This document shows, one piece after another, positions 1-8,592 of a DNA stretch of 37,937 nt. Every line of letters starts with the position of its first letter. The first letter of the stretch is position 1. Made by a program: the position numbers and the translations under genes. The notes under the pieces are model-generated. The model did no database searches and was not told the DNA's origin. It saw only the letters and a program-made list of their open reading frames with translations. The stretch is from a virus. Where the stretch lies: positions 1 through 37,937 of IMG/VR virus record IMGVR_UViG_3300036985_000835; one strand, 5' to 3'.

Positions 1-1203
1 AGATACCCATTGTGTTTGAATCAGATTGGCCAGTGGCTGGTAGTTAAAATCAAACTTAGAAGTAGGTCCTACTTTTAATAAGTAGTTGTTTACTTCAAGA
101 ATTTGATCTGATGTTTCATACACCGGTGTTTGTATAGGTAGCTGCTCAATTGGGTATGCTGTAATATCTTCTTTAATCTGATCTAAATAGATCTTTGTAG
201 TACTAGTAGAATAGATGCCTATCTGTTTTGCAACAGCAGCTTGATTTACTGTAGCTACTATGATTAATATGAACTCATCAAAGTGTACTTGATCTGCTTG
301 TATATCAATCTCTAGTGCACCTGTAGTTTCATTGTTATACCATATTGGCTGCACATTACTTGGTGAGAAGAAGTCTGTTACTTTAGTTCCTTGAATAGCA
401 TAAGCTATTAAAGCCATGTAAGAACCATTTCTTAAATTACCTCCAGCTTTTCCCGGGGATACTTGTATACAGGGTGTCTGCATAAGACGTGATAGTCTAA
501 GCTCATCACAGTTTAATGCAGAAGTATCTACACATGTAATACAAGCATTAATCCCTGGGCAACCTATCGGCCATACATCAGGCTCTGTTTGTTGGCAACC
601 ATTGTCAGTGCTACATAGTTGTTTCCATGGAACACCTGGCCATTGAATTGTACTTGGTCCATTAGAGTATTGGTTATTACCTACCCATTGATAGTCATTA
701 GCTGGCCAAGTTTGTGGGTCACCAATATTCATATAGCGGTCTGGATTTTTTCCATCCGCCCAATACACTTGCCAAGAGCAATCATTAACCTTTTTTGCTG
801 CTCCTGTGATTAAATCCCATTTGCTAAATGCTAAACAAATGTCCTGTACAATTATTCTATACTCACAACTTGATTCTTCAAGTAAACCAATCTCACATCC
901 CGTTATAACATTAGAGGCTTCACTCTGGTAAACTACAGTAAATAGAATCCACTTATCACTAAATAAATGTATAGTGCCTATGATGTATTTAACTCCTGTT
1001 AGTGTAGCACCTGCTTCTGTACAATAAACATTTCCGGGCTCATTAGATAAGCTGCCGGCATCACCTTCTCTTGTATTGTTAGTAGCGTTACGCGCATGCG
1101 TCCACATACCTTCTGCTACAAATGATGGATCAAGGTCTTTATTGAGACCTTTAACAAAAGTGTTTAATTGATTCTGATCAATACCTTGTGATTCTTTAGC
1201 CAT
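1..1203 (-). CDS. Stabilization-type tail protein of crAss-like phages, C-terminus cut by left edge
   Basis: An open frame of 401 codons starts at 1203 and runs off the left edge without a stop. The N-terminus (MAKESQGIDQNQLNTFVKGL, then NKDLDP and an EGMWTHARNA stretch) follows the pattern G-hN-x-D-x-(D/S)P-x(4)-(E/D)G-x-(Y/W)-x-x-A-x-N. I associate that pattern with the proteins annotated as stabilization protein in crAss-like phages, which build the distal tail. The rest is beta-rich with several Cys-Trp segments (residues about 120-220), as expected for a large virion protein. Its start lies one base beyond the stop of the ring protein at 1205, so the two are probably translated together. 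The role in the tail tip or muzzle is inferred from family and position. Confidence 0.6.
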   Translation of the reverse strand, partial: MAKESQGIDQNQLNTFVKGLNKDLDPSFVAEGMWTHARNATNNTREGDAGSLSNEPGNVYCTEAGATLTGVKYIIGTIHLFSDKWILFTVVYQSEASNVITGCEIGLLEESSCEYRIIVQDICLAFSKWDLITGAAKKVNDCSWQVYWADGKNPDRYMNIGDPQTWPANDYQWVGNNQYSNGPSTIQWPGVPWKQLCSTDNGCQQTEPDVWPIGCPGINACITCVDTSALNCDELRLSRLMQTPCIQVSPGKAGGNLRNGSYMALIAYAIQGTKVTDFFSPSNVQPIWYNNETTGALEIDIQADQVHFDEFILIIVATVNQAAVAKQIGIYSTSTTKIYLDQIKEDITAYPIEQLPIQTPVYETSDQILEVNNYLLKVGPTSKFDFNYQPLANLIQTQWVS

Positions 1204-1204
1204 A

Positions 1205-2245
1205 TCATATTACTCTTGATCCTGTATAATATCTAAAATAAGCTGGGTCAATAGGATGACTCTTAAACATGTCATAGTACTTACCATATTGTGCTTTACG
1301 GTTAGCCCACCACAGCTTTTTCATTTCTTCAAAGTTTGGAGTATTCACCAGCGTAAGTGCTTGATTTCTTGCCGCCTTTACTCTAGGCTCTATAAGCTGA
1401 ATTCTTTGTGATACATCTTCACCATTCATGAAGAGGTTCTCTAGTATTCTTTGTTTCAAAGCATACTCATAGTAATCATTAAGAAGATCATGATCAGGAA
1501 CCATTAAGTTACCATCATCATCTTCCATCTGGCCTTGAAAGTTTAGATACACTTTCCCTGTTTGAAATGTAGTGTATAGAAAACCATTTTTAAGCCAGCC
1601 TTCATTTGGAGCATTCCAATACAGGTTGGGACATTGGCAATCTATATTCTGACTTGGTTTCATTCTTAAAGGGATGAGCACCCTAAATGTACGAGTTACT
1701 CCAGGCTTTACAACTTGGATTAACTCATACTGATCACCTTTACAGTTCATAAACACGCGTGGTCTTATACATGTATTACCAAAAGGACTATTAGGGTCAT
1801 ACTCTCCCGGAAGATAATTGTCTGGCGGTCTTACGGCACCGGAACATGCAGCTGTATGATTACAGGGATTAGCATTACAAGTAGAACAGTTTACTGTTGG
1901 TGCTGCACAAACATCAGGATTTGCAGGAACCTCTCTATAGGGAACCTCTTCAATGTGAGTACCACCCATATCATTCCCTACAGCAACCGAATATTCTCCA
2001 CACACCATAGCATAATTAAATGTATAGAAGTCATCTGGTAGTTTTACTTTACCGTGCTCTACATCTAATATCACTTCCTTCTGCTGATTAATTCTTAAGC
2101 CCAAATCATAGTTAAGTCTTCTGGCTACTTTGATAAGAGTTTGCGGGTCAATCATGTTCTCCAAAGAGAATACCTGAAAGTCTACAAGAACATCATTGAG
2201 TAATTCATCAAATGTTCTGTATTTGAATGTGTAGTTAAAGTCCAT
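1205..2245 (-). CDS. Ring/adaptor tail protein (crAss-like) with a Cys-rich insertion
   Basis: The 346-aa product opens with an FDELLNDVLVDF helix, then a Lys-Val-rich strand region and the turn KLPDDFYTFNYAMVCGEYS near residues 68-90. This resembles the ring proteins that stack below the portal in crAss-like phages. Residues about 110-150 hold an unusual Cys-rich loop (CAAPTVNCSTCNANPC and further Cys) that looks inserted. The C-terminal third is helical and ends in an aromatic stretch around the WWANRKAQYGKYYDMF segment. The start overlaps the stop of the 223-aa gene by one base, and the stop lies one base before the next gene's start. It is probably a dodecameric ring or tail-barrel component. 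The assignment is by pattern and gene order. Confidence 0.6.
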   Translation of the reverse strand: MDFNYTFKYRTFDELLNDVLVDFQVFSLENMIDPQTLIKVARRLNYDLGLRINQQKEVILDVEHGKVKLPDDFYTFNYAMVCGEYSVAVGNDMGGTHIEEVPYREVPANPDVCAAPTVNCSTCNANPCNHTAACSGAVRPPDNYLPGEYDPNSPFGNTCIRPRVFMNCKGDQYELIQVVKPGVTRTFRVLIPLRMKPSQNIDCQCPNLYWNAPNEGWLKNGFLYTTFQTGKVYLNFQGQMEDDDGNLMVPDHDLLNDYYEYALKQRILENLFMNGEDVSQRIQLIEPRVKAARNQALTLVNTPNFEEMKKLWWANRKAQYGKYYDMFKSHPIDPAYFRYYTGSRVI

Positions 2246-2916
2246 TATCTAAGTATGTTTTGATTATCATCAGAACCATCAATTGGTATTCCCATGGTAA
2301 TTGTAAATTCTTTAATTACATATTGTTCAATCTCTGAAAAAATATAGTCAGGAAATGGCAATGGTAAAGTTTGTTTAAGATCGCAAGACTGTGATGAAGG
2401 GCAAAGAAAGTCAGAAGTGCTCCCTTCAAAGATAGCTTCTATTCTTACAGCATCCCAATCTACATTAGGTACATATAGGTATCCATCTAAGTACCAGAAG
2501 TAAGGTCTCTTATTATACTTGAATGTTGTAGTCTTTGCCATAGAAGCAAAGGTTGGTCTCTCTGTCTTGAACAACTGTGTAGTTCCATCTATAGAACTTA
2601 CCAAACGTATAACAGGACCCATAGCTCCATCAAACAAAGTGGGTAATTTTTCTTTGCTTCTTTTAAAGTAACATCCAGAATAAACCCCGGTACAACCCGC
2701 TTCTATCTTATCAACATCTACAAGCTCTACATATGGCAATACAGAAAACAATGAACTGATCTTCATCAATCTGTATTGGTTGTCTTCTCTCTTAAGAAGA
2801 GTCTTACCGTATTTACTTATAGCAAAGTAGATATTCCTATCAGTTAGGAAGGCATCTTCCTTTACAGCTTTAAGTGCGGCTCTGACTCTTGTTATTGCTT
2901 CTCCAACAGTTGTCAT
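2245..2916 (-). CDS. Head-tail ring/connector protein (crAss-like, gp4-like role)
   Basis: The 223-aa product begins MTTVGEAITRVRAALKAV, followed by a conserved-looking D-x-x-LTDRNIY helix and a KREDNQYRLMKI stretch near residues 42-53. It then has strands ending in a YFWYLDGYLYVPNVDW motif near 137-152 and a helical C-terminus. This order is characteristic of a protein kept among crAss-like phages next to the ring proteins, often compared with the P22 gp4 tail-accessory factor. The start overlaps the upstream gene by four bases (ATGA), which indicates coupled translation. A role in closing the portal is inferred from the neighbours. Confidence 0.6.
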   Translation of the reverse strand: MTTVGEAITRVRAALKAVKEDAFLTDRNIYFAISKYGKTLLKREDNQYRLMKISSLFSVLPYVELVDVDKIEAGCTGVYSGCYFKRSKEKLPTLFDGAMGPVIRLVSSIDGTTQLFKTERPTFASMAKTTTFKYNKRPYFWYLDGYLYVPNVDWDAVRIEAIFEGSTSDFLCPSSQSCDLKQTLPLPFPDYIFSEIEQYVIKEFTITMGIPIDGSDDNQNILR

Positions 2917-3497
2917 AGATCAAATTCATTATATGTACTCAACTGAGCATTTTGCTCTTTTATATTCATGTTTTTTAAAGTAATAGCTGTGTAGAGTTTC
3001 CTGAGTTTCTTTGTTGCATCAACTTGAACATACATGTTCCAGTTTTCAGGATACGCTTTAGCCACCGCTCTTTTAAAATTCCTACATGCAGTAAAGCTCC
3101 AACATTCTCTGAAGGCAAACTTATACTTGCTTGCATAACTTGTATAAAATATCTTAGCTAGTTTACCATCTGTTTCCCAGTTGTTATTACTAACAGCTAT
3201 GCCATACTTTTTAGACTTAGCAAAATCTATATTTCTACCACCACTACTTTGACAAGTTGCAATGAATATCATTCCTAGTCCCTCTGGCAACTGTACACCA
3301 TCTCTTGTTTCAATTACAGTTTCCCAAAGTGTCTCATTGAAGCTCTTGATTAATTCTCTTATCTGAGCTTCAGTGATGTTTTTGTGTTTTGGATGTTTCT
3401 CCTTAAACCTTGCAAAGAACTCTTTGTCTATTACGTTCATTGCATCTTGTCTAAACCTTGGAGCTTTGACATCTGGTACTCTAAATTCTCTAGCCAT
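2913..3497 (-). CDS. Conserved crAss-like structural-module protein, 194 aa
   Basis: The product starts MAREFRVPDVKAPRFR and contains FNETLWETVIETRDGVQLPE near residues 53-72, a GMIFIATCQ strand, and a C-terminal basic/aromatic region (ECWSFTACRNFKRAVAKAYP near 127-146). I recognise this combination from a protein that sits beside the ring proteins in crAss-like phages; its biochemical role is not known to me. It is the first gene after the 3551-3580 terminator and has a TATATTTG element about 40 bases before its start, so it probably opens the tail-ring operon. It ends in a four-base overlap with the next gene. Confidence 0.55.
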   Translation of the reverse strand: MAREFRVPDVKAPRFRQDAMNVIDKEFFARFKEKHPKHKNITEAQIRELIKSFNETLWETVIETRDGVQLPEGLGMIFIATCQSSGGRNIDFAKSKKYGIAVSNNNWETDGKLAKIFYTSYASKYKFAFRECWSFTACRNFKRAVAKAYPENWNMYVQVDATKKLRKLYTAITLKNMNIKEQNAQLSTYNEFDL

Positions 3498-3535
3498 TCT
3501 ATACTATTTAATATACGAAAAATAATCAAGTTAAG

Positions 3536-3543
3536 CAAATATA
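3536..3543 (-). promoter_or_regulatory. Putative Bacteroidota-type -7 promoter element
   Basis: On the minus strand this reads TATATTTG, an exact fit to the Bacteroidota -7 consensus TAnnTTTG. It lies just downstream of a terminator and about 40 bases before the start at 3497. No convincing -33 TTG was seen at the expected spacing. The same octamer is found in three other gene-free gaps (29351, 37122, 37216). Confidence 0.5.
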
Positions 3544-3550
3544 CTAAATA

Positions 3551-3580
3551 TAGAAAACCCCAGGCTCATTTGCCCGGGGT
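3551..3580 (-). terminator. Rho-independent terminator after the fibre operon
   Basis: A GC-rich stem of nine pairs with one mismatch (ACCCC-A-GGC against GCC-C-GGGGT, loop TCATTT) spans 3557-3580. On the minus strand it is followed by TTTTCTATATTT. It ends the unit that finishes with the 220-aa gene at 3623. On the plus strand no T-run follows. Confidence 0.75.
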
Positions 3581-3622
3581 TCTCACTTGTCAGTCACAGA
3601 AACCAACTAACCGCGACATATC

Positions 3623-4285
3623 TTAAGGGCAACCTACTTCTAAATACATAAAGGTATCTTTAGCAATACAACCATTAGCATCAGTTACTATTACTTTGAT
3701 TAGTGAAATTGTTCCACCATTAACAGCTCCACCTGTATCATATTTACAAGTGAAGGTGCTGTTATTACCAACCCCAATATCAGCTAAACCATTTGGTGAT
3801 GTGAATATGCAAAGATCTAAACGGTCAGCAAAAGACCAAGTATATGTATATGGTGCAGTACCTCCAGTTACATTAGCAAAATATCCTCTAGGTACAACTA
3901 TACTGTCTTCAATAGTCACATCCATCGGACATGGTATAACTGCATTGACTGTATATGTAGTTGTGTTACCTACAGTATCTACATCTACAGTAACATTATC
4001 ACCAGCTTCAACTATTGTAATATCAGATTCTGGTTGTGTACAGAAGTAACCAATTATATCTTCTAAAGCAAGATTAAGTGGAGTGTTAGTTAATACAACA
4101 TCATCTAATCCACACTGTAAATCAGGTCCAGTATAAACCACACACGCTGCATCAAATACTTCTGAGCATGGTTGTGCTTCTGGACAATCTACTGGGGTAG
4201 GGCATGGTGGTGGTGTAGTAAGAAATGAATCTCCACACCCACAGCTAATATTACTGCATCCACAGTTTGTACAATTATGTGCCAT
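3623..4285 (-). CDS. Appendage/fibre protein with SprB/PKD-like C-terminal domain
   Basis: The 220-aa product has three parts. Residues 5-17 form a Cys cluster (CTNCGCSNISCGC) that could bind a metal. Residues 90-113 hold a beta repeat of the type V-x-AGDNVTV...TTYTV that also occurs three times in the 528-aa neighbour. Residues about 121-217 resemble a PKD or SprB-type beta-sandwich, with GGTAPYTYTWS and VTDANGC. SprB-type repeats are typical of Bacteroidota surface adhesins, so this domain fits a phage appendage that contacts the host surface. It also shares an N-terminal CV-x-x-(S/T)GP segment with the neighbour. It is the last gene of its unit. Confidence 0.55.
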   Translation of the reverse strand: MAHNCTNCGCSNISCGCGDSFLTTPPPCPTPVDCPEAQPCSEVFDAACVVYTGPDLQCGLDDVVLTNTPLNLALEDIIGYFCTQPESDITIVEAGDNVTVDVDTVGNTTTYTVNAVIPCPMDVTIEDSIVVPRGYFANVTGGTAPYTYTWSFADRLDLCIFTSPNGLADIGVGNNSTFTCKYDTGGAVNGGTISLIKVIVTDANGCIAKDTFMYLEVGCP

Positions 4286-4291
4286 AGTTTC

Positions 4292-5878
4292 TTATTTTAT
4301 TCTTTGAACACTTAATTCAATCACATCACCTACTGTAGATAAGTAATCAAAGTTGGTTGTATTCATAATTTTTAAACAAAGTGTATCTCCTGCAGTAAAG
4401 CTATACCCAATCAATGAGCTAGAAATATCTGCATGCTTTTGTACTACAGCTGGAGTATAACTGTTGATCACATAGTACTCAGGACTAGTTGCTCCCATTA
4501 ATCCGGCTACCAATATCCCCGGTACTGCGGCATCATACCATCCAGTACCTGCTGGTTGAGTTAAGTGAATTCTGAAAGAGACGTTGTATCTTCCTGTAGC
4601 TGGACATGTCCATACTCCTGTTCCTGCATTGTATGCTGTATCATCATCATATACCATATTAGGAATAAAGATAGGTGCATCACTTAGTCTAGATGTATTA
4701 AGACCTGGTACCTCTTTAGGTATTCCCGGAGGTGTTCCTGAAGCTAGCATTCCGCCAAATGGTGTAGCCGTTACTGTGTATGTAGTATCATAACCTACTG
4801 TAACTGGAGTAACTGTAATACCTGTTCCTGCTGCTACAATAGCTTCAAGTCCATTTACTGTATAAGTAGTGACTCCTGCCACTGGTCCTGCCGGTGTAAT
4901 AGTGATGTTATCTCCTGCTACAACTACAGTATCTTTTCCATCAATTAAATAGTCTGTTGTTTGATTAGCACCTACTACTGTTACTGTAGGAGTTACTGTA
5001 ATATTATCTCCAGCTGATACAGTAGTGTCTGCTTTTCCAGCATTACGTACATCACATAGGGCAATCCAAATATTTAAAATTGCATCTGCTACTGTAGTTG
5101 GTGTTCCAATATAAGCTGGATACTGTCCAAGCATTGTAGTTCCCGGAGAACTATACTGAGCAGCTAAGGCATCATCAAGAGCAGAAACACATTGACTTGT
5201 TACTGCTGTAGACAAATCACTGTATGTTCCAAAAGTTTGTTTGTATGGACACCACTCATCATTAATAAATGCTTCTAATACAGTATCAATTGCTTGAACA
5301 GACAATGCCGGTAAAGTACTGATTGCACATTGAATTGTAAATGTTGGCAATGTAAATACTGGTACTGGTGCTGACTCAAGAGCAGTAACTCTAATATCTA
5401 ATGAATTGATCCCCGCATTGATAATTGTAATGTCTGTTATAATATCACAAATTCTTGTAGCAATTATATTGACATAGTCTATTAATCCCACTGTACCACC
5501 ACCCAGACAAGGTGCAGCCGTAAGCAAGTAATCTGATACCAGTGCGCTTGAGGTTGTGCTTTTGCCTGGGGAAGTTGTACTGGTTGTTGTAGTTGTAAGA
5601 TCAATATTTTCTAGTGCACAAATCTTGTCAATCAACAATTGAATCAACTGATCAAATGTAGTTGGAGGACATGCAGCTAGATTAAAACATGCTAAGTCAT
5701 AAGTAGTAACATTAGTCTGGTCAAGAAGCGTACATAACTCTGTGGCCAACTTGAATATTACATCGGAAATTGTATCACCAGTACATAGTTTGATACAAGG
5801 AATATTAGGTCCAGACCAAATCACGCAATTACTTGCGGTTGGTGTACATGGTGAGTTATCTAAATTTAACGGTCTCAT
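4292..5878 (-). CDS. Tail fibre-like protein with beta repeats and C1q/TNF-like tip
   Basis: The 528-aa product is rich in Thr, Ala and Cys and poor in charge. Residues 18-90 contain a CVIWSGPNIPC segment and Cys-bearing helices, and 95-112 are a Thr/Ser linker. Residues 286-372 are three tandem units of the form V-x-AG(D/T)(N/G)ITVTP...TTYTV, suggesting a trimeric beta shaft. Residues about 403-528 resemble a C1q/TNF-like jelly roll (strands around PATGRYNVSFRIHL and FTAGDTLCLKI, closing with IELSVQRIK), a common receptor-binding tip. It lies six bases downstream of the 611-aa fibre protein's side of the operon and just before the SprB-like protein. Host binding is inferred. Confidence 0.55.
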   Translation of the reverse strand: MRPLNLDNSPCTPTASNCVIWSGPNIPCIKLCTGDTISDVIFKLATELCTLLDQTNVTTYDLACFNLAACPPTTFDQLIQLLIDKICALENIDLTTTTTSTTSPGKSTTSSALVSDYLLTAAPCLGGGTVGLIDYVNIIATRICDIITDITIINAGINSLDIRVTALESAPVPVFTLPTFTIQCAISTLPALSVQAIDTVLEAFINDEWCPYKQTFGTYSDLSTAVTSQCVSALDDALAAQYSSPGTTMLGQYPAYIGTPTTVADAILNIWIALCDVRNAGKADTTVSAGDNITVTPTVTVVGANQTTDYLIDGKDTVVVAGDNITITPAGPVAGVTTYTVNGLEAIVAAGTGITVTPVTVGYDTTYTVTATPFGGMLASGTPPGIPKEVPGLNTSRLSDAPIFIPNMVYDDDTAYNAGTGVWTCPATGRYNVSFRIHLTQPAGTGWYDAAVPGILVAGLMGATSPEYYVINSYTPAVVQKHADISSSLIGYSFTAGDTLCLKIMNTTNFDYLSTVGDVIELSVQRIK

Positions 5879-5911
5879 ACTTTACATATATTTATAATAT
5901 ACAAATTATTC

Positions 5912-7747
5912 TCAAGAATTGCAAGGAGGTGGTGGTGTAAAGGTTGTATTACAACCACATCCATTCACTCCTTGACATACATAGTTAGGGTTAACTAGTA
6001 TGTCTAGCATTAGCATCTCATGTTTGATTTCCCATCTCATGAGTTCATCTGGGCAACAGTTTGCAATTCCATATCTTTGTTCTAATACATCTTTATACAT
6101 CCATTCAGAGAATGCACATTCTACTGTCTCATAGTATTCAGTAGTACAAGCTGCAGTTCCGTACCCGGGAGTTACTGCTCTGTATAGAATAGGTGACGGT
6201 TCTGGTGGACATACATTAAGTGTACAGTCACCATAATTAATAACATCATCTGGGTTAGCATTAGTAAATGATAACATACATGTCTTAGCTGTAGTTACTC
6301 CTAATGCTAATGGTGGAGTAAAAAGTAACGTTCCGCTACAATCATAGTAGTTAAATCTTCTACCAGCACCTACATTATTTGTTACTGTTTGACATTGACA
6401 TGTGTTGTTTGCCAACATACATTCAGAACAAGTAGCATAAGCGTTCTCAGGTAATATAATACCACCTTCTTGACCTCCTTCTATTACTTTCCAACATTCA
6501 CCTGGGCAAAACTGCAGAGTAATATATTGACCAACAAGAGCAGATAAGTCTGTTACAGTATAAATTATATTTGTACCATCTCCACACTTAATAAGTGTAT
6601 AGTAAGTAGCATTACATGCTGGACAATCAGTATAACTATTAGTTACAATTACTGGTTGATTTGACGGTGGCGGAATATCTAATTCTTCAACAGTCCAACA
6701 TCCACCACAATCTATTTCAACTGTTAGACCCACATATGTAGATAGGTCTGAAGTAGTATATATTACGTCAAGCGTGGTACATTCAGTAAGCTTGTATCCT
6801 TTTGGTGTAAGACAGTCTGTACAGTTTATATATTCAAACTGAATTGTTACATTTATTGCGCAAGGACAATCAGAGACTTCATCAAGGGTTACCGTCCAAC
6901 AGGTATCAGACCCTTCTATCTGTATACTTTGTCCAGTACCAGCATATGGTGCTAAGGATTGATTTACTGATGTTATGGGATCTACTATACCCTGACAGTC
7001 AGTTAAAGTATAACAACCTGGACAAGTAGGCTCTCCGTTTATATCAGAGCAAAGTCCGAATAGATTAAAAGTAGCAGTTCCTGCATCTATGATACCTGAT
7101 AGACACATCTTATCTGATATCTCATTACTAGCAAGTACGATAGTAACAGTATTACCATCACAATCTAAAGCTGTAACAGTAGTTCTTATACTACCTGCAG
7201 TAAATGTATAACACTCACATGGATTACAAAAAGCTTGACAGATTGGTTCAGCACAAGTTGGTTGTAATTTTAAGTCACCTTCATCTACAAATGGGAAAGG
7301 TGTAATACTTTCTATTCTAGTTAAAGTATAACATCCAGGAACTAACGGTCCTACTGATGGACCTGTGTATGAATATACACCACCTTCTACAATAGTACTT
7401 GGTGTAAGAAAAGAATATATAAGCGGTGTTCCTCCACAACATGCATCAAATTGATATGTTATATAGTTTGGTGGAAATGGAGGTGTTGCTGCTATACCAC
7501 ATGCTTCACATGTTGTGAATGTTTCATACGTTGCTGGACCAAGACTTGGAGGCCAAACAATAGTAGTATCAATAAGAGTATCTGAAGCTCCTGGATCTAC
7601 ATGATAGCATACACCCAGAAACTCAGCAGGAACCCCTGTTAAGAATCTGATAAAGAACCCTGGGTATCCAGCAATTCTTTCATTACTAATAAAAGCAATA
7701 GAAGACTGTTGTCCACAAGGTATTACTGGGTAATATGCATATGCCAT
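5912..7747 (-). CDS. Large Cys-rich repeat protein, probable virion appendage
   Basis: The 611-aa product carries two kinds of Cys-rich module. Type A repeats at about 244-312, 313-378 and 381-443 follow Y-x-L-x-x-C ... DLS-x-x-VG-x-x-I ... CW-x-V ... (D/T)C-x-x-C, and a diverged copy lies at about 97-160. Type B modules at about 178-235 and 450-508 contain Y-x-DC-x-G followed by C-x-LS. The C-terminus has an RWEIKHEMLMLDIL helix and ends in a Gly-Cys and Pro-rich tail. No signal peptide is seen. Paired Cys in each unit suggests disulphides in the mature particle or metal binding. I do not know a function; position among fibre genes suggests an appendage. Confidence 0.5.
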   Translation of the reverse strand: MAYAYYPVIPCGQQSSIAFISNERIAGYPGFFIRFLTGVPAEFLGVCYHVDPGASDTLIDTTIVWPPSLGPATYETFTTCEACGIAATPPFPPNYITYQFDACCGGTPLIYSFLTPSTIVEGGVYSYTGPSVGPLVPGCYTLTRIESITPFPFVDEGDLKLQPTCAEPICQAFCNPCECYTFTAGSIRTTVTALDCDGNTVTIVLASNEISDKMCLSGIIDAGTATFNLFGLCSDINGEPTCPGCYTLTDCQGIVDPITSVNQSLAPYAGTGQSIQIEGSDTCWTVTLDEVSDCPCAINVTIQFEYINCTDCLTPKGYKLTECTTLDVIYTTSDLSTYVGLTVEIDCGGCWTVEELDIPPPSNQPVIVTNSYTDCPACNATYYTLIKCGDGTNIIYTVTDLSALVGQYITLQFCPGECWKVIEGGQEGGIILPENAYATCSECMLANNTCQCQTVTNNVGAGRRFNYYDCSGTLLFTPPLALGVTTAKTCMLSFTNANPDDVINYGDCTLNVCPPEPSPILYRAVTPGYGTAACTTEYYETVECAFSEWMYKDVLEQRYGIANCCPDELMRWEIKHEMLMLDILVNPNYVCQGVNGCGCNTTFTPPPPCNS

Positions 7748-7752
7748 TTTAC

Positions 7753-7956
7753 TTAGGTTTTCTTGTATCTATTTGGTCCCCATGCGCTATGCTGAGGAAC
7801 AGTAATCATTGGTTTAGCCAATGGTTTTAAAGTTCTTTCTTTTGCTCCAGCTTCGTATCTAGCAATACAGTTAGCGCATACAGCAACACCATCTGATGCT
7901 TTTCTCTTTTGACATCCACATGATAGAGCAGCTTTGCAGTTTGAACAGTTTGACAT
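7753..7956 (-). CDS. Small Cys-rich putative zinc-binding protein
   Basis: A longer frame could open with TTG at 7980, but the ATG at 7956 (MSNCSNCKAALSCGC) is a better start and avoids overlap with the 180-aa gene. The 67-aa product has C-x-x-C, C-x-C and a later C-x-x-C (VCANC), enough ligands for a small zinc ribbon. The C-terminus is basic (NRYKKT). It stops six bases before the 611-aa protein. A chaperone or assembly role for the Cys-rich fibre is possible but unsupported. Confidence 0.5.
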   Translation of the reverse strand: MSNCSNCKAALSCGCQKRKASDGVAVCANCIARYEAGAKERTLKPLAKPMITVPQHSAWGPNRYKKT

Positions 7957-7973
7957 AATGTTGGTTTTTATGA

Positions 7974-8516
7974 TTAACAATTTTTACAATCAAATTTATT
8001 CAAAAGTTTGATTGCATAGTTATATAAGCTCATACCTTTTTGTGGCTCATGACAAAATTCTACTTTAGCTTTAGCAGCATCTAAGTACATTCTAATCATT
8101 CTCAGTCTTTCTAGTTTCTCCTGAACTTTAGCTGGTGGCTCACATGCTGCTAAATCTAGAGCACATAATGCCTTGTTGTATCTAATAAGAGCTTGTGTAA
8201 TTCTCAAATGATTGTACTCTACATACACTACATCATTTGGAGACACGCTGTACTTTATAATATAGATACCGTCTGCTAGTGGTACATAGGTTGTCCCACA
8301 TCCTGTAGACTGCAATCCTAAATCACATGCTGTAAGAATCTGGGTAAACCCTGGAGTTACATCAATCTGATTTGAATAAGCAAAACCTGGTACTGTTACA
8401 TTCAGTGTAGCACAGGTAACAGGAACTAGAGTAGCATAAACACTTGTATCATTGATTGACAAGATACAGTTATTCATTACCGTAGGTACCTCTAAACTTA
8501 ATACATGATTTGCCAT
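7974..8516 (-). CDS. Conserved Bacteroidota-phage virion-module protein, 180 aa
   Basis: The N-terminal half is a beta domain (VPGFAYSNQIDVTPGFTQIL, TGCGTTYVPLADGIYIIKYS) and the C-terminal half is helical with regularly placed Cys (NKALCALDLAACEPP, VEFCHEPQKGMSLY, KFDCKNC). I recognise this two-part layout from tail-gene clusters of Bacteroidota phages, but its function is not established. It is the first gene after the 8525-8568 terminator and begins the appendage operon. No promoter matching the TATATTTG element is visible before it, so read-through from the strong upstream unit is possible. Confidence 0.5.
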   Translation of the reverse strand: MANHVLSLEVPTVMNNCILSINDTSVYATLVPVTCATLNVTVPGFAYSNQIDVTPGFTQILTACDLGLQSTGCGTTYVPLADGIYIIKYSVSPNDVVYVEYNHLRITQALIRYNKALCALDLAACEPPAKVQEKLERLRMIRMYLDAAKAKVEFCHEPQKGMSLYNYAIKLLNKFDCKNC

Positions 8517-8524
8517 GGGTATGA

Positions 8525-8568
8525 TATAAAAAGAAAGGGAGAGAAGAGTTTGGAACTCTCACTCTCCC
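8525..8568 (-). terminator. Strong rho-independent terminator
   Basis: A long hairpin at 8537-8568 pairs GGGAGAG with CTCTCCC and, after a one-base bulge, GAGAGTT with AACTCTT. On the minus strand TTTCTTTTTATA follows. It closes the single-gene unit 10230-8593 and would limit expression of the downstream appendage genes. Confidence 0.8.
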
Positions 8569-8592
8569 GATCTTAGTTTATGATAAAATTAA

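Noticed and set aside
619-813. Plus-strand frame of 64 codons near the left edge
   Set aside because: It lies wholly inside the 401-codon minus-strand frame that matches a crAss-like tail protein.
7957-7980. Extended N-terminus (MLIIKTNI) of the small Cys-rich protein
   Set aside because: It would need a TTG start overlapping the upstream gene. The ATG at 7956 gives a clean non-overlapping start.
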